Notes: a model not told the origin generated them from the sequence alone. A DNA stretch of 56,873 nucleotides from Candidatus Cloacimonadota bacterium (GCA_019454875.1 JACFNL010000011.1:1-56873), one strand, 5' to 3'. Shown: positions 16,784 through 26,272, numbered from the stretch's first letter. Translations and numbers: made by a program.

Positions 16784-17455
16784 ATGAAAAAGCTAATTCT
16801 GACTGTATCGTTGATGGCCGTAATGCTGAGTGGGTGTGACTTCAAGGGTGAAAACCCTGATATTGTAGTGGGCAATGGTCTTAGGCTGACCACAACCCGG
16901 CCCTATAACTCAGGATTTGATAAGCTGGTTTTGAAAAACTCCTATGATGGAACGGTGGAACTTCAGAAAAGCTCGGAGTTTACAGTTAAAGCTGATGCAA
17001 ATATTCTTGAGCATGTAAAATCAAGTGTTTCCAATGGCACTCTGACTGTCAATAATGCCAAGGAGCTTCTGCCAACCAATGATATTGAGGTTACAGTAAG
17101 AACGGGACAGTTAAAGGAAATATCCTTAAATTTTGCTTCCGAAATTCGGGTTCTTTCCATTTCAGGGGATTCATTGTCAGTGAATCTTGCCGATGCAGCC
17201 AAACTCACCCTGAGTGGGCAGGTAAATCAGTTGACTGTAGTTTCAAGTGGTAGCAGTAATCTCGATGCTACAGGACTTACAGCTCAAAAGGTAAGTCTGA
17301 CACAGACGGGTAAAAGTGTTGCCAAGGTCTATGCAATGACTGAGGTCATAGCCAATCTTCAGGCAGAGTCATATGCAGAAATTTTTGGAAATCCAGGCAC
17401 TGTGGAAAAAAATGTGGCTTCTACGGCGAAGCTGATTCACGAGACTTCCATTTAA
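16784..17455 (+). CDS. DUF2807-like (GIN-domain) lipoprotein
   Basis: A 223-residue lipoprotein with a type II signal peptide ending in the lipobox MLSGC. The mature part is an almost continuous right-handed beta-helix-like repeat (GTVELQKSSEFTVKADAN, KEISLNFASEIRVLSISG, SLSVNLADAAKLTLSG, SNLDATGLTAQKVSLTQTG). The recurrent small residues resemble DUF2807 head/GIN domains, which are exported proteins of unknown function. It begins 47 bp after mnmE, where an A/T-rich inverted repeat (16740-16747 with 16764-16771) could act as a weak terminator. The last 35 bp overlap the convergent gene. Confidence 0.72.
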   Translation: MKKLILTVSLMAVMLSGCDFKGENPDIVVGNGLRLTTTRPYNSGFDKLVLKNSYDGTVELQKSSEFTVKADANILEHVKSSVSNGTLTVNNAKELLPTNDIEVTVRTGQLKEISLNFASEIRVLSISGDSLSVNLADAAKLTLSGQVNQLTVVSSGSSNLDATGLTAQKVSLTQTGKSVAKVYAMTEVIANLQAESYAEIFGNPGTVEKNVASTAKLIHETSI

Positions 17456-17966
17456 CCAGATCATTTAAACGGGAACGCCCATTTGCTATAAATATCTGAC
17501 CAAGGAGGTTCCCTGATGCAAAGTCGCGTTCCAGGCTTTTAGCCTTCTCAAGTGGGCAATAAAATGCCTCCAGACCATATTCAATATCGATCATGTCCGA
17601 AGGATAATATCTGGCCTTACCCCGTAGAAACACACCGGAAGAAAAAGGTTTGAGACTGATTCTGTCAACCTTCCAGGGCTGATCCTTACCGCTAGGTAAC
17701 AGTCGTACAAAAACAGGAGTTCCCTGGGTGATATGGGATAAATCTGTTTCTGCATTTTCCAGAAGTTCCAATGGAAGGCGGTTGATCTCATAGGACAAAG
17801 CCACATAATTGCCGCGAAACAGATCCCGAGGATCAACAGGACGGGTCTGCAAAAGCACCTCAGTACCAGTGAGAACAGGTAAAGCAGCCCAGGCTATCAT
17901 GGCAATAAGACATAGGATCTGAAACGCACCTGCAATAACAATTTTTTTAGGTGAAGGAGTGCTCAT
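17421..17966 (-). CDS. GDYXXLXY-family membrane-anchored protein
   Basis: A 181-residue protein with one N-terminal membrane anchor (IVIAGAFQILCLIAMIAWAALPVLTG). The extracytoplasmic domain carries the family motif as GNYVALSYEI after PVDPRDLFR; the canonical GDY is here GNY. Family members are found with DUF2157 or DUF4401 membrane proteins and have no established function. It starts by a 4-bp overlap with the DUF2157 gene, so the two are translated together and probably form one complex (inference). The 3' end overlaps the lipoprotein gene by 35 bp. Confidence 0.82.
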   Translation of the reverse strand: MSTPSPKKIVIAGAFQILCLIAMIAWAALPVLTGTEVLLQTRPVDPRDLFRGNYVALSYEINRLPLELLENAETDLSHITQGTPVFVRLLPSGKDQPWKVDRISLKPFSSGVFLRGKARYYPSDMIDIEYGLEAFYCPLEKAKSLERDFASGNLLGQIFIANGRSRLNDLVKWKSRESASP

Positions 17967-19285
17967 GAGCGGCTCTCCTGAACTTTTTCCCAGAAAACAG
18001 CACTGTAATACAAAGCCAGTGCAGCCACAAAAAAGAGGATCGAAGAGGTAATATAATCTCCAATCAGACTGAGGTAGCGACAGAAGCCCAGGGCTAGCAG
18101 AATGCCGATTCCACTTTGAAACCAGTACACCTCACCTTGCTGCACCCCTGCCCGAATCAGCCGGATTCCAGTGATAAACAGTAAAAGGTTGATGCAGATA
18201 ATAAGGATTACGGACATATCACTTTCTGAGAACCAGTTAAAATGTACCAAAAGAGTGGAGAGGGCAATTAACAGATTTACCCCAAGTGACAGGCAGGAAA
18301 GACGAATGGAAGTGATTCGCTCTTGAACAAAGTAGTCATTCAGATTTGGAAGCTGAGGCAGGATAATACAGACAAACTGAATGGAAAAATGTACACACCA
18401 TAAAATCAGGTAGGGAAGAATTGGTCTGTTTTCATTGTTCAGGTTGGCATACATCACATCGTAGAAGGATAGAAGCAGTAACAGGAAAAAAACCAGGGGC
18501 ATACATTTTTTTAGAAGGTTTTGACCCTGATCCATGGAACCTTTGGCAGAACTTAATAACAAGGACACAGAAAACAGGGAAAAAGCAGAACAGAAAAGTG
18601 TCTGAAAATACCAGCCAAATCCAGGAAAGTGTGGGTAAATCAGAGCCTGGGAAAAATTGGCAACCCAAAGAATCAGACCGATGTACCAGGATAAAACCAG
18701 CTGGTATGGATAAGTGGGCCAGGATCTCACCAGATACAGAAGAAGTGCCTGAAAGGGAAGGTAAAACAGACAATAATGCATTGGGTGCTTCAGTTCCAGA
18801 ATCAGGGTGCCGTTTACAAGCCAGCTCAAAAAAAGCACAAATGCCATTTTAGGGTATATATACACCATGGGAGCAATGCCTAAGGCCCATAGTAGAACAC
18901 CATTGGGAAAATGACTGCTGAGATGAAAGATCTGGGCAGTAAGCCAGATTCCAATACCAAAAATAAAACAGCTCAAAAATGCCAGAGTTTCGGCTGTCTG
19001 CTGTTTGCCTTTTTGCTCGAACCAGTAAACCAGGCCAAGGTTTACACAAAGTGCACCAAGTACTGTACAGAACTGTACCATCTGCCCCAGGCTTTGCCAG
19101 TTGGCAGACAATAATAAAAACAGGGAAAAGCCCATAAAAACAACGGCAATAGAAAACAGAATCTGGGTTGCCGAATAGGATTTTTCAGGATAAAGGTCAA
19201 GAATACCTTGCCTTGTTGCAGAATCAATCAGTCCCTGGGTTACCCAGTGCTGACTTTCATTTCTCAGTTGCCGAGAAAAACGCAT
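17963..19285 (-). CDS. DUF2157-domain polytopic membrane protein
   Basis: A protein of about 440 residues. The cytoplasmic N-terminal DUF2157 domain (1-45) contains WVTQGLIDSATRQGILDLYP. About 12 membrane helices follow (for example QILFSIAVVFMGFSLFLLLSA and ILLALGFCRYLSLIGDYI). Function is unknown for the family. Its partner is the overlapping GDYXXLXY gene, a pairing seen widely in bacteria. The ATG at 19285 is preferred over an in-frame TTG at 19297. Very hydrophobic with short loops, it looks more like a scaffold or transport-type protein than an enzyme. Confidence 0.82.
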   Translation of the reverse strand: MRFSRQLRNESQHWVTQGLIDSATRQGILDLYPEKSYSATQILFSIAVVFMGFSLFLLLSANWQSLGQMVQFCTVLGALCVNLGLVYWFEQKGKQQTAETLAFLSCFIFGIGIWLTAQIFHLSSHFPNGVLLWALGIAPMVYIYPKMAFVLFLSWLVNGTLILELKHPMHYCLFYLPFQALLLYLVRSWPTYPYQLVLSWYIGLILWVANFSQALIYPHFPGFGWYFQTLFCSAFSLFSVSLLLSSAKGSMDQGQNLLKKCMPLVFFLLLLLSFYDVMYANLNNENRPILPYLILWCVHFSIQFVCIILPQLPNLNDYFVQERITSIRLSCLSLGVNLLIALSTLLVHFNWFSESDMSVILIICINLLLFITGIRLIRAGVQQGEVYWFQSGIGILLALGFCRYLSLIGDYITSSILFFVAALALYYSAVFWEKVQESRS

Positions 19286-19323
19286 ATTCAGATCCAACCA
19301 TACTTATGAAGTTTAAGCAACAC

Positions 19324-20025
19324 TTAAAAACCCATTCCCATGCCAAAACGGACTCCATCAAAGTCTAGAGACTTTGTGCCAGTCGGGGTTCTGGAAGGAA
19401 AGACAAATTCTTCGGAGAAATGCCATCCAATACGGGCTGTTAGGGCTGTTTTTGTAAGTGGCATTTTATCCATAATTTTCATTCCGAGGCTTAAGGATCC
19501 AAATATATGATCCTGTTCTTTTAAGATCTCACCACGGTTTTTGTAATAATTTTGCATCGACACATTGGCTTTGAAGTCCCGAAAACCTAAAGAAGATGAG
19601 AAAAACAGCTTTTTGTTGAGGTAATATTTCCACTCCAGTTCCAGTTTGTTGATCGTCAGGGACTGACTCGAATGGGGGCTTTTTAAATTATTTGTGACCT
19701 GCGATGCTTTAACATGCAAAACCTGGTTTTCAAACATGGGTCTGGTCCAGACAATGCCTGGTCCAAAAGAGGTTTCAAAACCAGGAAGCCTTTCGATTTC
19801 TGGAAACAGGCTGAGTTTTTCACGAATGGGGTTCTGGGGCTTTGAAGATACATCGGATAAAATCCTGATGGATGAGTCTGAACCAGGCATCAATGGCCTT
19901 TGTGTCATTACTCCTGGGATTTCATTGGCCGTATAAAATCTTTGATTTTCAAAGCCTCTTTGCCTGGCACCAAGCGATATTGGAAAAAGGCATACAATCA
20001 GGATTGGGATCAGAGACTTCACCAA
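19324..20025 (-). CDS. Putative outer-membrane protein of unknown family
   Basis: A protein of about 233 residues with a signal peptide (LIPILIVCLFPISLGA). The C-terminal half alternates polar and hydrophobic residues in strands (LELEWKYYLNKKLFFSSSLGF, IFGSLSLGMKIMD, ALTARIGWHF), and the last residue is Phe (VRFGMGMGF), as in beta-barrel outer-membrane proteins. The N-terminal 90 residues look unstructured. The start is non-ATG: TTG at 20025 or GTG at 20022. It lies 10 bp after the DUF309 gene on the same strand, so the two may be co-transcribed. I do not recognise the family. Confidence 0.6.
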   Translation of the reverse strand: MVKSLIPILIVCLFPISLGARQRGFENQRFYTANEIPGVMTQRPLMPGSDSSIRILSDVSSKPQNPIREKLSLFPEIERLPGFETSFGPGIVWTRPMFENQVLHVKASQVTNNLKSPHSSQSLTINKLELEWKYYLNKKLFFSSSLGFRDFKANVSMQNYYKNRGEILKEQDHIFGSLSLGMKIMDKMPLTKTALTARIGWHFSEEFVFPSRTPTGTKSLDFDGVRFGMGMGF

Positions 20026-20035
20026 CCAGTTATCG

Positions 20036-20383
20036 TCATAGTCTGGGGTCTAAATTACCCGATTGTAATGGGGGAGGAAGGATTCCTTCGGGCTCAGAGG
20101 CTGTAAGTACTTCCCAGGCCGAAATCCAGAGAGGATTGTCAGAATAATCATCCTTACACTGTAAAAGTCGGGTACGGGCCAAATCGTGTAGCCTGCGGGC
20201 TGGGGCACTGCGGTTTTTCTGGCGATGGACTCCCACCCCAGCCAGAAGAATCATGGCTTGCAAAAGCATTTTTTCAGCTCCGGTAGTTTTGAGCCAAAGA
20301 GTCTCCCAATCCTCATGGGCGCAAAAATAGTTCTGTTCGGCGAAATGTAGAAGTCCCTGATCAAGATAGTCGATTTGGAGCAT
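20036..20383 (-). CDS. DUF309-domain protein
   Basis: A 115-residue all-helical protein with the DUF309 core motif AHEDWETLWLKT and the second-helix pattern MLLQAMILLAGVGVHRQK. DUF309 proteins are small soluble helical proteins of unknown function with a conserved His-Glu-Trp-Glu cluster. The start at 20383 is supported by a -10 element exactly 6 nt upstream; the longest frame (from 20422) is AT-rich leader. It is divergent from bioY, with about 24 bp between starts, and followed closely by the putative outer-membrane gene. Confidence 0.8.
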   Translation of the reverse strand: MLQIDYLDQGLLHFAEQNYFCAHEDWETLWLKTTGAEKMLLQAMILLAGVGVHRQKNRSAPARRLHDLARTRLLQCKDDYSDNPLWISAWEVLTASEPEGILPPPLQSGNLDPRL

Positions 20384-20389
20384 GGTATC

Positions 20390-20418
20390 ATTAGACTGGA
20401 TTTTTATATGAATGTAAA
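20390..20418 (-). promoter_or_regulatory. Promoter for a leaderless DUF309 transcript
   Basis: On the minus strand, TTTACA (20413-20418), a 17-nt spacer and TCTAAT (20390-20395), each 5 of 6 matches. The -10 ends 6 nt before the ATG at 20383, so transcription should start at or next to the A of the start codon. No Shine-Dalgarno is present. Confidence 0.55.
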
Positions 20419-20965
20419 TCATGAATCAGTAATGTATACGCAATATAGAATGCGTTTGTACATGCGTTCCGCCCTGTTTACAGCCCTGATCAGTGTTAGT
20501 GCCTTTGTGGTTTTGCCAATCGGCATGGTGCCTTTGACAATGCAATCCCTGATGGTACAGTTTGCGGCACTGTTGTTGCCCGCACCCTATGGGGTGATTT
20601 CCATTCTTCTGTATCTTTTTGTTGGTGCTCTTGGATTTCCGGTTTTTAGTCAGGGCAGGGGTGGGCTTGCCCACTTTGTAGGCCCAACCGGTGGGTATTT
20701 GCTGGGTTTTTTAGTGGCCAACGGGTTTTTACAGTTAAAAAGATCGATTTTTATCCGTTCAAGAACCATGCTGTTTACGGGGCTGTTTTTGCATACTGTT
20801 ATACTTCTGGCTTTGGGCCATGTGCATATGGTTGCAGTGGCCAGTGTAGGGTCTTTGAAAGCAGAAATGATTAGCATGGGCTTAATACTACCTTCAATTA
20901 TAAAAATTGTTATAGGAACCCTGGTTCTGGATTGGTTGATAATCAAAAGGAGATTCCGGTCTTGA
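20408..20965 (+). CDS. bioY: Biotin transporter S component BioY
   Basis: A protein of about 185 residues with six membrane helices. The BioY signature is clear: LPIGMVPLTMQSLMVQFAALL, the LFVGALGFPVFSQGRGGLAHF loop (in two parts, LFVGALGFPVF and SQGRGGLAHF) and GPTGGYLLGFLVAN. BioY binds biotin in the membrane and works alone or with an ECF energising module (BioMN), which is not encoded here. The start is uncertain: 20408, 20432, 20450 and 20462 are all in frame and none has a good ribosome site. The stop overlaps the TTG start of the next gene. No biotin-operon repressor site was recognised. Confidence 0.9.
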   Translation: MNVNHESVMYTQYRMRLYMRSALFTALISVSAFVVLPIGMVPLTMQSLMVQFAALLLPAPYGVISILLYLFVGALGFPVFSQGRGGLAHFVGPTGGYLLGFLVANGFLQLKRSIFIRSRTMLFTGLFLHTVILLALGHVHMVAVASVGSLKAEMISMGLILPSIIKIVIGTLVLDWLIIKRRFRS

Positions 20966-23862
20966 AAAAGCGACTACTACTTCTTGCTCCTTTGTGGATT
21001 CTATTTTTTGTTTTATGGTTAAGTCCATTCTGGAGACTGTTTCTGATAGGATATTTTTACGAAACCATAGGCAATGTTTCCGGAGCCAGTCTGTTTTATA
21101 TGGACTCAACTATGGTCAAACCGGCCATTCTGTTTCCTCATCAGGCTTATTTACCTCATGAGAGAATAATAAATATTGCGGAGCAGGCAAAGTTTTCTGA
21201 TCTTCCCGATGTGGTGAACGCATTGGTTGAGCTTGCCAAGATACAGGATAAAGATGGGGCAACATACCAGAATGCGGCTTTGCAGCTTTTAGTGGCCTAT
21301 TCCGAGCGGCAGATTGAGAAAGATGGGGAAAGGGTATTTTTTAACTTTGTCAAATCATTGCAGGACAAGAATACTAACTCGTCCATACCCTATTATCTTT
21401 TGGGAAAATATTTTTTGCGAATGGAGAGAAGGATTCAGGCCCAGGAACAGTTCCGCGAGGCATTAAATCGAATCCCTTTTTTATCTGATGCGGCATTGCT
21501 TCTGGCTAAAGCTGCCTATGAAGAAAAAAATTATACCCGTGTCATTCAGGTTTTAGAGACCCACAAAACCTCATTGCCAGATTCCTTTGACTTTTATTCG
21601 ATGCTTGGTTTGTCCAACTATTTTCTGGGCCATTTAGCCGATGCAGCCAAACCTTTGGAGGAGGCCTTAAAAATCCGGCCAGCTTCTCTGGATGAGGCCA
21701 GGGCCTTGGGGCTTCTGGGGGCAAAACTGGGGTTTGATGACTATGCCAGGCATCTTCGAGATGTCATACAAAAAAGCCCAGAGGACAGAGCTTTGGTAAT
21801 TGAATACAGCCGTTATCTTTTGCGCTCCAGACAATATGCGGCAATGGTTGAGTTTTTTTTGCAGGAGAAGCTGTCTGATGCGGAAAATGTGTTTGTTTAT
21901 GCCCAGGCCCTGTTTCATCTAGGGCGTGTGGAAGATCTGGAAAATCTTGCAGATAAACACGAAGAACTGGCATTAAATCCGCATATGCTCTACTTCCGTG
22001 GGATGTTAAGTTATAAAAACGGCAAGCAGGATGAGGGTGTTATGCTTCTTGAGGACTGGCTGGAAACCTCACCAGACGATCAAGAAATGCGCAGAAATGC
22101 CTATCAGGTGCTGGCTCTATTTGCCAAAAGCAAGGGTAGTTTTGAGGAGGAGAGGCGTTGGCTAACCCAGCATTTCAGGCTCGATCCATCCCGTACTGAT
22201 TTGATGGTTGAAGTTTCCCGGACCTATGATGCACAGGGAGATAAAATCAGCAGGATGAGATCCCTTTTGGAGTCCGTAGCCTGGTATCCGGATCAGCCGG
22301 ATTTACTCCTTAGGGCCACCAAACTCCTATATGAATTTAATGCATATTTCAGGCTTATAGAACTTCTGCAACAGTCAAAATTTGCGGTTTCCAATCCTGA
22401 GCTAGGGTTTTTACTGATTCTGGCCTACATTCAGGTAAATGATATATCCCGGGCACAATCCCATCTGCAGAAGCTGGAGAGACAGTTTCCAGATCTGAAA
22501 CTACCTCCCGAAATTTCTGTTTTGAAGGATTCAGCTTTTTTGGCAAGACGCAGTATGGAGAGTTTTGCCAGGCAGAACCAGGTGTTTCGTGAAAATGAGG
22601 CCAAGCTGATGCTACAGATGCAAAACCTTGAGGTGCCTGTTAGCAAAAGTACCCTTCCACCGCCACTTAGTCTGGCACCAACCCTCAGTATTGAAGGCAC
22701 GGTAAATCAGGACTATCGTTATAGGGGACAGGCTCAAACCATGATCCCGGAAGGTGAAAAAGTCCCTCTATGGGAGGTTCCAGTACGAATCAGCGAGAAA
22801 GAGCGGGAGGAAGGTAACTGGTTTCTGGCCCGCTATCAGGGAACCATGCACAAGATTCACTCAAGATACCTAGATATCAAGTTCTGGCCAAGTGACAAGG
22901 GGGCTATGGGCGAGGCCGTGGTTGTAAATGTTGATGAAGACTATGAGACGACTTCTGAAGTGATTGAGCAGTTTAAACGGGGGGATAAGGTACAGATTTT
23001 ATCCAGTCGTTCTGTTGCTCCGGAAAAAACCATTGAACTGGATGAAGACAATCTGATCAGTTTTTTGTCTGTGCCTCTGAAGTCTTTTGTAGTCAGGCGT
23101 TATTCCAGGGTCTACTTTCTGTTTCGCAAGGAGTTTATACAGATTGAAGCGGGGTTGGAGTTTTTGGGCAATTATGCATTTCAGGAGGCTTTTCGTATTC
23201 CATCCGAGGAAAAAATTGTTCTGATGGGGCCTGAAGAAGGAGGGGTCTACCTGTTTGATATGCGACAGGGACAATCAAGACTGATTCATGCAACAGATTT
23301 TGCTACCTTACAGAACAAGAAAATGTCCAGAAATCAAAGGCCATTGGACCGACCCATGTATCGTGGTTCTATGGTCATAGATTTGAATCGTGATGATGTC
23401 CTTGACTATGTCTGTGTATGGCAAAGCCTCACAGATCCGGAAGCTGGGGCCATCCATATTGTTGTTTCCCGTGATGGTGGATATGAAGATCTGATTCTTG
23501 AAACCAGTCTGACGCATATTGAAAACTACCAGAACATGAGTCGAATCAGCCCCTTGCATTTTTTAAGAGATACCAATGAGGATGGGCGGATCGAGTTTTT
23601 CCTGGGCCGTCCCATATATTCAAAAAGGGTGAAGGAAGCTGCGGTTCCGTTTTTTGAGTGGTATGAGATGTCAGGAACTGAAATTCTGGATGTCAGCTCT
23701 CGATTTCCTGATTTTTATATGCAGCAATCCGTGAACCTAAGAGATCTTCTGGAACACAGGGAGATTGAACATGGGGAGAATAGTTATCTGTACCAGGTTT
23801 TTTATGCAAGTTATCAGCTAGCGGTGGATAGACTGGAACAGTTACGACGGGGTGTTCAATGA
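20962..23862 (+). CDS. Membrane-anchored TPR protein with a C-terminal FG-GAP-like region
   Basis: A 966-residue protein. It has one N-terminal membrane anchor (residues 4-24, LLLLAPLWILFFVLWLS). A long array of TPR-like helices runs from about 95 to 540 (PYYLLGKYFLRMERRIQAQEQ, FYSMLGLSNYFLGHLADAAKP, given in parts). A Pro-rich linker follows at about 560-600, then a beta-rich C-terminal half. That half has Ca-binding-type loops DLNRDDVLDY and DTNEDGRIEF, as in FG-GAP/VCBS repeats. The start is TTG with AAAGGAG upstream and overlaps the bioY stop. It is also coupled by 4 bp to the next gene, an exported binding protein, which suggests a periplasmic assembly (inference). Family not recognised. 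Confidence 0.75.
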   Translation: MKKRLLLLAPLWILFFVLWLSPFWRLFLIGYFYETIGNVSGASLFYMDSTMVKPAILFPHQAYLPHERIINIAEQAKFSDLPDVVNALVELAKIQDKDGATYQNAALQLLVAYSERQIEKDGERVFFNFVKSLQDKNTNSSIPYYLLGKYFLRMERRIQAQEQFREALNRIPFLSDAALLLAKAAYEEKNYTRVIQVLETHKTSLPDSFDFYSMLGLSNYFLGHLADAAKPLEEALKIRPASLDEARALGLLGAKLGFDDYARHLRDVIQKSPEDRALVIEYSRYLLRSRQYAAMVEFFLQEKLSDAENVFVYAQALFHLGRVEDLENLADKHEELALNPHMLYFRGMLSYKNGKQDEGVMLLEDWLETSPDDQEMRRNAYQVLALFAKSKGSFEEERRWLTQHFRLDPSRTDLMVEVSRTYDAQGDKISRMRSLLESVAWYPDQPDLLLRATKLLYEFNAYFRLIELLQQSKFAVSNPELGFLLILAYIQVNDISRAQSHLQKLERQFPDLKLPPEISVLKDSAFLARRSMESFARQNQVFRENEAKLMLQMQNLEVPVSKSTLPPPLSLAPTLSIEGTVNQDYRYRGQAQTMIPEGEKVPLWEVPVRISEKEREEGNWFLARYQGTMHKIHSRYLDIKFWPSDKGAMGEAVVVNVDEDYETTSEVIEQFKRGDKVQILSSRSVAPEKTIELDEDNLISFLSVPLKSFVVRRYSRVYFLFRKEFIQIEAGLEFLGNYAFQEAFRIPSEEKIVLMGPEEGGVYLFDMRQGQSRLIHATDFATLQNKKMSRNQRPLDRPMYRGSMVIDLNRDDVLDYVCVWQSLTDPEAGAIHIVVSRDGGYEDLILETSLTHIENYQNMSRISPLHFLRDTNEDGRIEFFLGRPIYSKRVKEAAVPFFEWYEMSGTEILDVSSRFPDFYMQQSVNLRDLLEHREIEHGENSYLYQVFYASYQLAVDRLEQLRRGVQ

Positions 23863-24884
23863 AATTATTGCTTTTGGTTCTGATTTTTTTGTCTGAGCCT
23901 TTTGCAGGACAATATGCCAGGGGTTTTTTAATTTCTGGTCCACGGGAATGTCGAAATCTGGACATTTTTCACCCACGAACTGGAGAACTTCAACAAAAGT
24001 TTCGCATAATAAGTAATCGTAATTATTGCTCCCCAGGCTCTTTGGGGGTCCGGGATCTGGTTTTGCCCCTTAAGGGGGTTTTTACGCATTCCACATCACA
24101 GATCGCCTTTTTTGAAAGATTAGGTGCTATTACCGATGTGGTTGGCACCAATGGGTTTATATGGGTTTCATCCAATCTGATGCAAAGAAGGATTGTTTCC
24201 AATCTGATTCGTGAGACGGCCTCCCCTCTCAAGGAAGGTGAAGTGGAACTGGTTTTTTTATCAGGCAGTTACAAACCGTCTTCGATTCAGTTTAATGAGT
24301 ATCTTGAGCCACATCCATTGGGTTATGCGGAGTGGATTCGGGTAGTTGGTCTATTAACCCAAAGGCAGGCACTGGCGGATTTCTTTTTTGAGGCCCAGAA
24401 ACTGAGATACCTTAAAATCAGGTCTTTGGTTTCGGATTTAAAATACCGTCCTCTGGTGCTTTTGAACTCCGTGTATGATGGGAAGTGGCCCGTTCCGGGC
24501 GGTGATACATGGTGGGGCCAGTTTATTGAGGATGCTGGGGCCAATTATGTGTTTTCGCATTTGCAGGGTGTTAGTATTGGCCTGCCGGTTTCTGAGGTTT
24601 TGTTAAAAGCTTCTCAAGCCGATGTCTGGTTGAATCCAGGTGCCTTTTCCTGTCAGGAGCTTGAGAAAAAAATTCCTGGATCCCAGAAGATTAAAGCCTG
24701 GCAAAGAGGGGAAGTTTATGCCAGACCTTCGGCTTCTGGTGGGGGAGATGACTGGTATGAATCCGGTCTTGCCAACCCGGATAAGGCATTACATGAACTT
24801 ATCAGTATTTTGCATCCCGATCGCCTGGAGCAAAAATACAATCGCTGGTTTCTGCCTCTATCTTCCGATGATAAAGGGGATTAA
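23859..24884 (+). CDS. ABC-type substrate-binding protein (metal chelate/cobalamin class)
   Basis: A 341-residue exported protein with a signal peptide (LLLLVLIFLSEPFAGQYA). The helical-backbone binding-protein fold (PF01497-like) is suggested by STSQIAFFERLGAITDVVG, the central YAEWIRVVGLLTQRQALADFFF spine helix (in parts), GGDTWWGQFIEDAGANYVF and VLLKASQADVWLNPG. Such proteins carry haem, siderophores or vitamin B12 to an ABC transporter. No permease or ATPase gene is adjacent, so it is an orphan within the operon bioY-TPR-this gene. Cobalamin or iron chelate is the likeliest ligand. The 3' end overlaps the convergent permease by 4 bp. Confidence 0.8.
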   Translation: MKLLLLVLIFLSEPFAGQYARGFLISGPRECRNLDIFHPRTGELQQKFRIISNRNYCSPGSLGVRDLVLPLKGVFTHSTSQIAFFERLGAITDVVGTNGFIWVSSNLMQRRIVSNLIRETASPLKEGEVELVFLSGSYKPSSIQFNEYLEPHPLGYAEWIRVVGLLTQRQALADFFFEAQKLRYLKIRSLVSDLKYRPLVLLNSVYDGKWPVPGGDTWWGQFIEDAGANYVFSHLQGVSIGLPVSEVLLKASQADVWLNPGAFSCQELEKKIPGSQKIKAWQRGEVYARPSASGGGDDWYESGLANPDKALHELISILHPDRLEQKYNRWFLPLSSDDKGD

Positions 24885-26158
24885 GATAAGAGAACAAAAC
24901 AGCTTAAGAGGCTCATTACAAACATCATAGGATGTATGTCCCCGATTTTTCCGGCCAGAATTTTTAAGGCTGTGTGGCTGATAAAACCAATTACAATTCC
25001 GTGAGTTATGGAATATGTCATAGGAATAATCAGGATCGCAAGATAGGCAGGGATTGCTTCTTCAAAATCCTCAAAATCCACATCCCGTATGTCTTTTATC
25101 ATCCAAAGTCCAATCAGTAACAGAGCGGGGGCAGTAGCAAACCTCGGTATGGCCTGGGCCAAGGGGGCAAAAAACAAAAAAGGTAAAAAACAGAGTCCAC
25201 AGACTATAGCAGTTAATCCTGTTTTGCCTCCAGCTCTGACCCCGGAACTGCTTTCAATATAAACCGTGGCAGCACTAGTACCAAAAAGCCCGGACAGGCA
25301 GGTGGCTATTGCATCAACAAATAAAGCTGGCTGTATACGCAAAGGCTGTCCATCCTCATCAATAAGCCGGGCATTTTGAGACATGCCTAAAAAGGAGGCT
25401 ATGGAATCGAGCATATCAGTCATGACCATGGTAAATATTGGCCCAACCATACCCAATTTACAGGCAGTCACCACATCAAGTCGTAAAAACACGGTGTCAA
25501 AATTAGGCATGGATATCACTGCCTGTGGTAACACATTCAGGCCCATATACCAGCCTAGACCAGTAGTAAAGAGTATTCCAAGGATCAGGCTGGCACTGTT
25601 ACCATACATTGTTAGCCACACAGTTACAAAAAAGCCAGCCCAAAAGACCATTACGGTGGTGTTGATTCCTGCAAACCCAAGTAGAGTCTGAGAGTTTGAA
25701 ATCACTACACCGGCTTCTTTTAACCCGATCAATGCTATAAACAACCCAATTCCACAACCAATTGCGATTCTTAAATTCAAGGGAATTGCCGTGGCAAAGG
25801 TCTGTCTGACATTGAGGATTGTCAGTACAAGAAAAATCACTCCCGATACAAAAGTAGCCCCAAGAGCGGTTTGCCAGCTGACTCCATAACCCAGAACAAG
25901 GCTATAGGTAAAAAAGGCATTTAATCCCATGCCGGGAGCTAATGCAAAAGGAAGGTTTGCCAGTAGACCCATAAGAATGGAGGCAATGGCTGAAACCAGG
26001 ATGGTAGCCGTAAGCACACCCTGAGAATCCATCCCAGCCTGAGATAAAATCATGGGATTCACCAGAAGAATGTAACTCATGGTCAAAAAGGTGGTGATTC
26101 CGGCGTAAATCTCGGTACGCAAACCCTTAGCAGTTCCGTCGAGTCCAAAATATGCCAT
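24881..26158 (-). CDS. AzgA-type purine (NCS2) permease
   Basis: A 425-residue transporter with about 12-14 membrane helices. AzgA/PbuG-type signatures are visible: MAYFGLDGTAKGLRTEIYAG (start), LLANLPFALAPGMGLNAFF, GTSAATVYIESSSGVRAGGKTG (in two parts, GTSAATVYIESSSG and VRAGGKTGL) and the NCS2 central half-helix region. These proteins import adenine, guanine or hypoxanthine by proton symport. The second ATG (26158) is chosen because GGGAG lies 5 nt upstream of it. A -10-like TATACT is at 26182-26187 (minus). I looked for a purine riboswitch in the 115 bp upstream and saw none. Confidence 0.9.
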   Translation of the reverse strand: MAYFGLDGTAKGLRTEIYAGITTFLTMSYILLVNPMILSQAGMDSQGVLTATILVSAIASILMGLLANLPFALAPGMGLNAFFTYSLVLGYGVSWQTALGATFVSGVIFLVLTILNVRQTFATAIPLNLRIAIGCGIGLFIALIGLKEAGVVISNSQTLLGFAGINTTVMVFWAGFFVTVWLTMYGNSASLILGILFTTGLGWYMGLNVLPQAVISMPNFDTVFLRLDVVTACKLGMVGPIFTMVMTDMLDSIASFLGMSQNARLIDEDGQPLRIQPALFVDAIATCLSGLFGTSAATVYIESSSGVRAGGKTGLTAIVCGLCFLPFLFFAPLAQAIPRFATAPALLLIGLWMIKDIRDVDFEDFEEAIPAYLAILIIPMTYSITHGIVIGFISHTALKILAGKIGDIHPMMFVMSLLSCFVLLS

Positions 26159-26272
26159 TACTGCTCCCATGATAGGGGCCGAGTATACTAGGGCAAGATA
26201 GGTTCAGCAGGTTTTTCCACCAAAGGAAGCTACAAAAATCAGCAAATCGGGATAGTTTTGTTAGGTGAGGCT

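Noticed and set aside
26159-26272. Purine riboswitch before the AzgA-type permease
   Set aside because: Only about 115 bp, and I could not fold the three-way junction or find the conserved core.
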